From positions 2,365,555 through 2,429,554 of the forward strand of contig CP084167.1 in assembly GCA_021513715.1 (NCBI GenBank): DNA of 64,000 nucleotides. Direction: 5' to 3'. Origin of the DNA: Candidatus Heimdallarchaeum endolithica (lineage in GTDB: Archaea; Asgardarchaeota; Heimdallarchaeia; Heimdallarchaeales; Heimdallarchaeaceae). The position numbers and the translations under genes are program-made. A model generated the notes under the pieces. The model saw only the letters and a program-made list of their open reading frames with translations. It was not told the DNA's origin and searched no databases. Shown here piece after piece: positions 11,101-23,100 of the stretch; the stretch's first letter is position 1, and every line of letters begins with the position of its first letter.

Positions 11101-14100
11101 TCGTTTCCGATATTCATCTTTATCGCTTTACTAACATAGAAGTCAAACTAGAAGACCAGTCGTATTTAGATGATAGTGGATTTGACACCTCTGACTATTC
11201 AGGAGACAATTTTTCTGTTGCTCCCTTTTTGAGCGATTATTATGGCTTGCTTGATATAGATTTAAATTATATTCCATCAAACGAAAGGGTTAAAGTATGG
11301 ACAGATAACGATGCGGAAGGATTAAAACAATATTACTATAATAATAACAACCATTATTTGCTTCCTTCTACCGTTACTGTTCCTATAAACGATTGGAGGG
11401 TAAATAAAGGAGCGTCAGTAGGAATCTATTCTACTCCCTTAACTTCATTGAATCTTAATTTTATGATTAGTATGGATATTGAAAATAGAAAGACGTTTAA
11501 TGAGGATATGACAATTGAACTTTTTGAATATAAATTCAAGCCTAATACTGATGCTTATGCTACTTCTCTTCCTTATTCTTATTATAAACTTAAGTTCTAT
11601 CTTTATGGTTCAATTGAAATGCAAAATGAAGAAGGAGAGATGGAAGGAGGATATTTGTACTACCGTTTATTTGCTTATGATGGAGTAGAAGAAACTGAAC
11701 TTACTCCTACTTACGATATGTTGAGCGATAATACTGATTTTCTTCAAGCTATATCTACTAATACTTTAGACTTTCCTAATATGCTAAGAATAACTGATAA
11801 TTATGAAAAAGGTATTACGCACCTTATTTATAATACAAATGAAGAAAGTGAACTTCGTGCTGTTTTTCCTGTCAATTTTGAAGAAGCGTATACTATTTCT
11901 ATTCACTTTGGTCAAGATCAAAGAATTGAAAGAGAATATGCCGATGCTGATTCTAAAAATGATGTTTTTGATACTCCATTTTTTGTAGGTGTATCCTCTT
12001 TTGACACTTTTCTAGAACTATATGAGGGAAGTGGAGAAAAAGCTACTCTATTATTTGCTGATGTAACAATTCCTAGTTCAATGTTTCCTTCTCTTTTTAT
12101 TCAAACTTCTGAAGCTATTAACTCCACTACTGAACTTTCATGGGAAACAGATTATTCTATTAATTGGACACCTGAACCTACTTTCTATGTTAATTCTTAC
12201 GAACCTTCTAGAAACGATGAAACAGGGTATAAACCTCTTGCACATCACATTAACTTGTTTGAAAACCGTTATTTACTTTTGGAAGATTTAAAAACAATTT
12301 TTGAAGAAATAGATGTTACTCCCTATTTAGTAAACGAAAACTATGGAGACTTTCTTTACTTACCCAAATATTATTCTGCCACGCTCTCTACTTTTCAAGA
12401 TGTATATGTTACTAATTATGACTTAAGCTTTGAAGGGACAGGAAATTTCCAACTTATCGGCAATACAATACTTTCTTCTTATACTTTTGATTATAATGAC
12501 GAGAAAAACAAAAATTGGAAAAATGAATTTATTTATAAAACTGTTAGTTCTTTGAAGTTTATTTCTACTTATGAAAAAGACTCTTTACCTAAAACCTATC
12601 TTTCATGTCTAGATTATTTATCTTATGAATATTATGCAAAAAACAAAAAAAGAGAGTATTCTTTTACTGACGGTTTTACTAATTATGAAGACTGGACAAC
12701 AGTTGATTTTAGCCTCTTTGAAAGAGTAAAAGAACCTTCTTTACGTTCTTCTCCTTTAGGGTTAGTTATAGATGAGAATTCCATAGATTTTACCAACGAG
12801 AATATGGATAGTATTTACGATTATTTTGACCCCACTGATGAGTTAGAAGATCTTTTCTCCTTCTCTGGAAAAACTATGTACTATCTTCCCAGTTACTATA
12901 TGAAAGGAGGAGATGACCAACCTGGACATAGTCTTTGGGATAGAGTACTTGCAGGTGAAGCATTTCAAGGATTTAACCCTTCCTCTTCCCCCTATTATCA
13001 GAACCAGCAATATCTTTACAACAATTGGATGTACGATTTACAAAGCCAAATAATACAAAAAGAAGCAAAGAACATAGACGAAGATAGCGAATTAAATATC
13101 TACAATTTCTACGATGAGTTTCCAGAAGATGGACTTGATTTTTCTTGTATGTTACCTGATTATTTAAGATTTAAACCAGTTTACTATTCTGCCAGTTTAC
13201 CTAAAGATTTTATATGGTCGTTTGATATAAACGTTGATTCATGGAGTCTTGGTAACCTTGCAGAAGACTATGTCAAGTTTTTTGATAAAGAAGAAGGACG
13301 ATACTCTTTTTATATTACTATACCTATTATTTTACCTTCTCATGGGAATAAACCTTATTATCAAGATTTATCACCAGATCCCAATGTTTTAAGACTTTTC
13401 ATCTATTATGATTCAGGAACAGAATATCACGATTCAGAAATAGAGAAAGGATACGTTAAACTTGACCCCCATTACAGCATCTATTTAGGTAGATCAATCA
13501 TTGGAGTGTGGAAAGCATCAGAAAGTGTATCTCTCCATTTCGAAATAGCAGTAGAGGAAAAAGAGATAGACGAGAGTTATGCTATTTATCAAGAGGGCGT
13601 TAATGGAGGTCCTCAAATTACAGCTTATTACGATTATAACCTTCAGATGTGGATAAATAACGACAATATGTACTGGGATTTGCTCAAATTGCCGATGTGG
13701 ATGTTGACAATAACTTATCCATATAAAGACAAAGATTATGATGCAATAGAAAATACATATCAATACGACCTCATGTATAATCAGTTATTTAATACTCTCC
13801 CTTCTGAAAACGGTTATATCAACCCTCAATACTTTCAAGCTTTTAACACGTACTATAAAGGATTATATGGAGACAAAGAACCTACTGGTTTTCAAATTGA
13901 CGGTAGACTGTTTTTCGATACTGGAACATTAACTGAGCATACTTACCATTGGTTGCAATATCAACGTTCTTTAGTTTCCGATAAATATTATTCTTTATCT
14001 TTATCCGAATACGGTATCGACCCTTCTGACCCTTCTCTTTACGATTTGGATTATCACTATTATAGCAGAGACAATTATGCAGGGATGGTTCGTTCAGATA

Positions 14101-17100
14101 TGGCGGATGTAAGGTTTGAGAACCCTCGATATGTTAGAGGAGAATATGATTGGTTTAACATAGCAAATGAAATTTATGAGAATGATTTTGCTTTATATAA
14201 TATAGATTATGCTTTAGATAATAGTTTATACAAAATCCCACAAAGAACAATAGGTTTTGGAGTAAATTATCCTTTTGTGGGGATAAGTGACGTGTCTATT
14301 ACTCCTCTTAACTCTATTCAGACAACTGATCTGGATGAGGATGGAGAAGAAGATTTTTCTGTTATCAACGGAGAAGTAGCAACGGATGGAGAAAATGTTA
14401 TAGTTAAACCTGGTAGTGCAATAACTTCTTTAGATTTGTCGAATGATTTGGATATTGCTATTAAATATAAAGACATAATATCTTCTTGTAGGGGTTATTA
14501 TGATAAAACTCTTCTAGACTACTCTTTTGAAGTTGGATTACAAGATTTGCATAATCCTAATCTTAAATATTATTTTTATATGAAAAATAGGTACCCGTAT
14601 AACCAATATTTTGAATATAAAAACTCAGAACAGATTGATAGTATCGATCATTTTGGAGGAGACGATTCTTTACCAAGTTTAGATTCAGGAATAACTCAAC
14701 CACTTATGGGAACATATGTGGGGATAAAAGGTTACGCTCAGAGTTCGTCAGACTATTCCTTAATTACAGATACACTTTCTTCTACTTTCAAACGTATATT
14801 TCAACCCAAGAATTCGATTTTATATGATTATTTAAATATAAAATATGATGTTACCACTAAAATATTGACTTTTATACTCTGGTCGGAAAAATACGGTAAT
14901 AAACAATCCTATGAAATAAGCTATAACCTTTCGGAAACAGGAGAATTAGGAACGAATGATTTGACAAATTATACCTTATATTTTAAGACAGAGAACGCTT
15001 ACTTGTTTATAGATAAGATTTACACTCGAACCTTTATGCCTGTAGAGGATACTAATTCTGAACGCTATTACAGAGGAGCAGGAAAACTAGGGGATTATTA
15101 TCTTTACTCTCCTGTTAATCATGGGTTAGAATTACAAAATCAAGTTAAACTTAGCTATGAAGATTATAATCTTAATTCTTTTCCTTCCACTGAATTTTAT
15201 TTCATACCTACTTCAGAGTCCAGTTTCTCCTTAGATTTATTTGGAATAAAGAGTGATGATACACTCGAGAATTTTCTTAAGTTGGAAATAAATGGAAAAG
15301 AGTGTAAACTTTCATTAGATTCTGGAGACTCATGGAATTCTCTCAATAATACAGAAATAGAGAATATGTTTGATGTGGTGAATAGTTATACTTGGAACAG
15401 TTTATCTATTCATCGTGGGAGTGAAGAAGACCAGCTGATTATAAATCTGAATAATCAAGATTATCCATTCGTTTTTTATATTGATACCGAGGAATATTAT
15501 AAGTACAAGTTCACTTTAACTCATAAGCGTTCAAGAACCGTAATAGACAATTTATCTTTCATTTCTCTTTATGAGGAATTTGAAAATGATAGAGAGTTGT
15601 TAAATGATGAGTGGGAAAAAGATATTTCTCGAGGATTTTATAGACAGATACAGGTTACAAAAGTTCAATCCCAACTGATTATTTATGGTGCTGCAATTAT
15701 AGAAGGGGAAACAGAAGTTGCAGTGACCTTCAACGATGATCCCAGTACTACAGTCAGTCAAGTTTGGAAAATGTCTTCAGTAGGTATGAAGATGGACTAT
15801 TTCTCTTACGTTATACCTTCTTCTGTAGATATGTCTTCACCAGTTAAAATTTCTCTTTCTGTTAGTAATATGGCTATAATCAACTGGTTAAGTATTGAAC
15901 CGATGAAAGATGTTGAGTCTATACTTTATCTTTCTAACAATAATAAGTATATAAACCAAGTCTATAGTCCAATGGAGTATCTTTCTGGTTCAGAACTTGT
16001 CGATACTTCCACCTATGAGCAACCTCATGCTCTTGAAGTCGGAGGAACAACGCAAGTAAAGTTCAAGTATAATTATTCTCCTGAAGATCTAGATGTCGCT
16101 CCTAACGTGGTTTTTGAAGGGTTTATAAAAGGACAAGGTAAAATCTCTTTCTCTTTTCAAGTTAAACTTCCAGACAAATTAACTAGTTTGAATGTGAATT
16201 TCATAGGTTTAGTGGGCGTAGGAGAGAGTACAGAGCAGTATATTGCTACAATCAGCAGAGAAGAAAAAACGATTACTTATTCCGCTATTCTCAGTTCAGC
16301 AGAGGAGCAAGAACAGTGGAAATATTTCTATATTAGCCTTTATCAACTTGCAAGACATATTCCTAAAGAATTACTTGTAGATAATTATTCAAATGGAAGT
16401 AAAGAGGTGGATCTATTAGATGAAAATTACCCTGTTTCTGGTATAATTTCTGATGCAAAAATGGTCGTTAATTATGCGGGCGCATATGTGGAAAAAATTA
16501 TCCAATTAGAAAAAGGAGCAAGTCAAAATCTATACATTTCTGACTTGAAATCTACAATTACTAACATTCATAGCGCATATCCTTACGAAAATGCTTTATC
16601 TTCTTTGTCCGAGGAAATAAAGTGGAAAAAATATGATGTCCCATTTGATGGGTATATTCCTCTTGATAATGTCTATCTTGATGATTTTGACGGTAGTTCG
16701 TATTATATCTACGATGTAGTGGTTTATGTTGATGCTTCCACTTATTCTAAAGTACATTTAACAGTTGAAACTGAGGGCTCTTTTGTTCTTTCTAACCGCT
16801 ACTCTATAATATTACAAAAGATGGGTTTTTCAAACGAAGTTGTTTCTACAGTCTTTAGCGCACAACAAGGATATACTCCCTTGTATCTTCACGTTGTTTT
16901 TCCAAAAACAGCTTTTAATCAGAATATACGCATTCAATACATCTCCAATGGAGGAGTGGCTATAAGTGCTGAAAACAATAGAGAAGGAGATGCCATATCA
17001 GAGTGGTTGATCTCTACTCCTTTCTATTCTGAAAAAAATGAGGACACCGTTGATTATCTTAATTTTATTTCACAAGTTACACCTATGGAAGGAGAGCGAT

Positions 17101-20100
17101 TCGAAAAAAGAGTAGTAGATTCAGAAGGATTTACCCACACAGAAACAATAGAATTTTCTGAATTCACTTTTCCTGGATTTTGTCCTATCTTAGACTTTGT
17201 TCCTCATGCTGTTCCTTCAGGTTATTCTGTTATTCTCACTACTACGCTCGATTTCGCCAAAAGTTTGAACACTTCCTTAGTTCTACTCCTAAACAAAGAA
17301 AGTGGCATAACAATACAATCCTTACTTTGGGATGAGACTCCACTTCTTTACATCAATGAAGGAGTATTTAACGAAATTGACTCCGATTTGGAAAATGGTA
17401 TGATTACTATACCTTTGAATAGTGAAGGGTTAACTGTCAACAGTCTCTTTTCTCCTAAAGAAAACAACCCTAATGAGTATGGTTTCATAGAAAACGACCC
17501 TGATTATAACTTTCATTTTTCATCTTCTGACCCTTATAGTATAAAAACATCCTCTGTTAACCCTGATTCTGTTATTTTGAACAACAAAGGCATTCACAGA
17601 ATAGTTATCCAATTAACCTTTCCTTCTCCTTATAATACAGATTTTGGAATATATTTGGAAAATGTAGATGATAGCGTGCGAACTGTTTTATCTCCCTCAG
17701 ATAAAGCAATAGACTTTCATGCAGTAGCACAGAAGAACTTTATTCAATTTGAAAACGATCTTCATCAACCTCAAACTCTTGCTCAATTAGAGAAAAACGA
17801 GAATACTTTATTTAAATCACGATATTTCAAAGATGACTATGGTCAATACCATTCCTATAGAATTTATAGTCTTGGCTTTTCTGATGAATACACTTTAGAT
17901 AAAGGAAAGAAATGGAAAATATATGATGGTGATACTGATGATTCTAACGATGTTATCTATGAAAGTACAACCCACTATAATTGGAAACATGTAATAGGAA
18001 AGATGAATTTTGCAATTGTTATAGATGAAGGAACTCCACAAGTTTTGCAATTACCTTTTAATTTTCTAGTAGGTTATATGGTCTTTTGTGATTGGCTAGA
18101 TACAAATGGAGATGGATTAGAAGACACATGTGCTCCTTATATAGGTCTAGCAGACCCCCTGGATGCTAGTTCTACTTACGATGATGTAAAAAAAGGTGTA
18201 GTTTATAATACAGAGGAAGAAAAGAAGATAAGTTATGATGTTACTGATGAACAACAAGCAGAACTCAAGAATCTTACTGTACACCAATCGTTGGTATCTT
18301 CTCTTTCAACTACAGTAATTACAAAAACAGAAGAAGAAATACCCTTATCCTACACTTCTGACGAAATAGCTGCTATTCAAAACAATGGATTAACTCTTGA
18401 TCGTTATCTTCATTCTTTAATAGAAAATGACTATTTGACCTACTCTAAAGATATTGCAAGAGTAAAAATAACTATTAGTTCTTCAAATAATAAAGCAATA
18501 GACCTTGCTTATGATTATGATAAAGAAGTATTGTTCACCCACAGTATTGATAATGCTACAGGAGAAGAAGAAAAAATAGTCTATGATTTCAGATATGACT
18601 GTTTTTCTGTCCTCACTCCTGATGCTTTTGCTAACGATAACTACAGAGTAGATTTTTATACTTTTAATAATAAACTAAGTCTCTATAATACAGATTTGTA
18701 TAAACTTAAAGAGACTCCTAATTCTTACGGATTGTTTGATGACCCACAAACTCTTTCACCTATGGTAGTATTAGAAAATTATAACTATGAAATAAAAGAA
18801 ACTGTTAATAGTCTTGATTCAAAAGATGAAGAAATTTTAAACAATACTCCAACAACAATTGTAGACGCTTTTGTTCAAGGATTAACTCTTTCTCAACTAA
18901 GTGTGGAAATGTATGATGCAGAAATAGAGATGGATTATTATAGTTTAGATCTCTTCTACTCTGTTTTCTTTAATGAATATTTGACTCTACAACAGTTCTT
19001 CTCTTCTCAAGAAACATTAAATAACAACCAGAAACATCAGTATTATCCCACTGGGACAATCCAATTTGCTATATGGATTAGTTCAATACTTAACTCCTAT
19101 ATAATCCACCAATCAGACAAATTATTCGACGAATACCAAAACCGTACTTCCCGATATGATTCAGAGAAAAAAGCTATAGCTGCTATGTCCTTTTTGTTAG
19201 ACCTTATTATACCTTATCGCGGATTCAAAACCTATGGAGCGGAACCAGAACCAGAAGAGACTCATCACCCACGTTTCTCTAGTTATGTTGATTTCAAATA
19301 TAGTCTAGTTATGTTTTGGGGATTAATCTTAGGTAATAGTGCAGGATGTGGAATACCTAAAAATTCTATCCCTATGTTTCGAGATAGTGAGAGAACTGGA
19401 AAACTTTTGATGATTGACGAATTATGGGATAAAGCTATTAAAAACTGGAACTTGGCAGATAAAAGTAGAATAGATGATCCTAGCGAATATTTACCCTATA
19501 CTGACCAAGCTGTAGTAGACAAAATACTGTTTGACGCTAGAGTAAGAGGAGATGAAGCTATGATCGACTGGATAACAAATGAAGATTATAGTGCTGAGGC
19601 TTATTACATGCAACCCTATGGAGTAGATTATGCGATTTATTACTGGTTGAAGGCTTTTACTATTCAACAAGGATATGACCCTTATGCTATCAAAGTTTAC
19701 ACCATTGAAGAGATGAATAGTCAAGAGAGAGAAGATTTTGACGAAAATTATTTTGTTATAGGCGTTCCTGTTTCCACAATCGAAGACCGATATTTAGAAT
19801 ATAACTGGTTTGTAAGTCTAGATAAAGAAACACGTGTACCCACTTCTGCTACATCACAACTAATAGACTTTATCCCTCTTGTATTCGGTCAAAGTTCTAA
19901 TCCACATGTAAGAACAATGATGAAAATAATTAAAAGATTAGGAAATGTAGCAAAAGGAGAAAATTTCGGTTATAACACTTTTAGCATGAGCGAATTTAGC
20001 TTAATTGTTACTTTGGAATTTTTAGTGAATCTTATAGATATAGGCGCTTTACTTATTGATATCAGAGATGCCTATATAGGAGCTACTCCTTTTATACGCA

Positions 20101-23100
20101 AAATGTCGCTCATGCAAATACCAATGGATATACTAGATCTGTTTACCCCAGGACCTTTTTCTCTCGTAGGAAATACAATGAATAATATTTTCAAATCTAT
20201 AGTAGGTGACATTCCTACAGGAGTAAAAGGATTAACAAAAACAGCTAATTTGCTAGATATTATACAAAATTCTGCACAAGGAGAGTGGAAAAGCATTGCT
20301 CGCGCAGCAGGAAAATCAGAACTAATGATTTGGATAGTTGAAGCAGCACAAGTGACTTATCGTTTCTCTACACTAGCTAACCAGTTTTACCAATGGTTCT
20401 TCTTCCTCCCGCAAAAGATTTTCATGAGCAGTTTGCAAATAACCTTAAACTCATTCATGATCTTTGCCTCTAAAATGATTTATACCATCAGAAGAATGGA
20501 TATAGAAGAAGCTACACTGTTAAACATTAAAGCGCAAGAATACTTCTACCAAGGACTAGATGATACTGCTAAAATGACAAGAGCTATATTAAGCCATCCA
20601 AAAATGCTATCCAGATTTGGGACTGAAGGACTTATAGAACGAGCAAATATAGTAGCCAAATATTACATGAACATTATAATAAAGAAAGTAATGGAGTTGG
20701 AAGCAACATCAAAAGCAATACTAGAATCGGTTGAAAAGTCACGCTTCTATGTTATGATGGCCTTAAGATATGCTACACATATGTACATGAACACCCCAGG
20801 AGGAGTAGGTATACACTTCTCCCCCAATTTAATTGATAATGATAAAGAAACTGAAGGAAGATATTTTTCCACCGTGGATAACACTACAATTCGTCATGAC
20901 ATTAGTAACTCTTTGGATATATACCGATTTAACTATATAGCCGATAGTAAAACTAGACTCAACTTTGAGAAAGCTAAGTTTACAATAAGTGATTTAGAAG
21001 CTGCCAAAATAAAACTAGCCATATCTTTTTCCTCGCTTTCAGCAATACATTCGACACCTGAAACATTTCAAGCATATAAGGAAACGTTAGAATATATCGA
21101 TGAAAGGTTGAAACAAATAACAAATGAAGAAGGTGAAAATCTAGAGTATACACCTATATGGTGGATTTTACATGTACCGGTTAATGCAGATATGAACAAG
21201 TACTCACTTAGACCTATATTTGATGAAAATCCGGCAGTTTCTTTTGTTCTCAGAATATTTATGTTAGAGAAAGCTCTAAATGAAAACTTGGAAAAGTCAA
21301 TGGCTGAAGGAGAAATAAATTTTGGAGATTATGATGTTCGAACAGAATATGAAAAAGAAATTCGTTCTAGTCTGGATAAAATATTAAGTTCTGCGCCTGT
21401 AGGTTTAAGCCATAGAGGCTTTGAACTAGTGGAGGACATAGATAGAAAATACGTGTGGAGAGCAAGAATTTTAGAACTATTTGGACAAACTCAAGGTTCA
21501 CTGTGTAAACTAAAAACAAGAGATGAATTTGGTGATTGGGTAAGGTATGGACGAACGGGAACAGATTTATTAGGTCTATTTGGATATGAAGAGTATAAAC
21601 AATGTAAAAAAACAATAAGACGTATTCTATCTGCTCGTAGCCAAGATGCTGTCTCTTTTATCTATTACTTTATGTCTTTAGGATTATTTGGATTTCGGTT
21701 CTATTCTGATGATGAAAGTGTGATGGCTCAATTAAGAAAAGATTTTCCAGACCATGATTTTGATACAGAACCGAGTATTAGTTTTACTAAGTTAGCAACT
21801 AAATATGGTGTGTCTGATTTTCAAGGATTAATGCCATCGAAAGAATTTATAGTGCAAGCTCTTACACATTTAGGCTTAAAAGGTTTGGCGATTGATACAA
21901 AGATTACAAATTCTCTTTACTCTGTTACAGATTCAATGGGAATATTCAATAAAGCTATTGCAAAGAATATTTTGACCTCTGTAGCAGCAGAAAATGCATA
22001 TATTGGACATGGGAGTGTAATTTACTATAAGGATAAAACGCAAGGAGAAATTATAAAAGATTTTGATAAAAACTCAGTATATTTTGCAAGGTATGTAGAC
22101 GGAAAAGATACGAAACCTCCTATGGCATTTATTCCTGGTGACGCAATACTGTTATATGACACAAACGAAGACCGTTATCTGTTTTTACGGAATAATTATC
22201 CAGAGCGGTTTTTTTATGAAGGTTTTACATTCCAAAAAACAGAATTCCTTGTATATTGGTTTCGAATAAACGAGGTCACAGGTAAAGGAGAGGTAGTTTA
22301 TGATATATTGGATCACTATTGTAAAGATGAAGAAGGAAAACTAAAAGAAGGAATAACAATTGTAGGAACGGAAGATGTTCTTACAGATATGAATAAGTTT
22401 TATCCCAAAAGAAATAAAATAAGAAGCAGTCAACCCATAATATCAATTGAAGTAAAACAAAATGGTGAAAACACAGATTACGTTGTCTCAATGGATGAAA
22501 AACTACCCTTGTTTAAGTTTGTAGGAGGAGATTACGCTACTCCAACAGAAAAAGATATCAACTTTGCAAGTTTCCTTTATCCAAGCAAATATTCAGGAAA
22601 TATTGTTTTTGGTTTATTAGATGATAACTTAGAGTTTATAGATGAAAAAGGCTTATGGCCTGTTTATATGGGGTTAAGTCCCTCAAGATACACATATAAT
22701 GTAAAAGGAATAAATCTAGAAAACGTTAATTCAGCAAAAGAGTTATTAGATAAATTAGATAAAAAAGAAAACTTACCAGAGGTAGAAGTAGCTACAAATA
22801 CAAATAAATTGATAACTCGTCCCGCAACAGTTCAGGAAGTAAACCAACAAAGAGTATACGAATTAATTAGATGGTACACAACGAATCAAGTTTATACTTA
22901 TTATGTATCTACTTTAAAAAAAGAAAATAAAGCATTTTTATGTAGAGCCTATCTAGATGATTGGAACGCGGTTAAGTCATTAGGTGAAATCATAGAAATA
23001 ATTGAAGATTCAGAAGGATATCTATATCAAAAATATGGATACAAGAATAAACAAGAATATCTAAACTTTAGAATAAACATGATTCAAACAATAATAAATG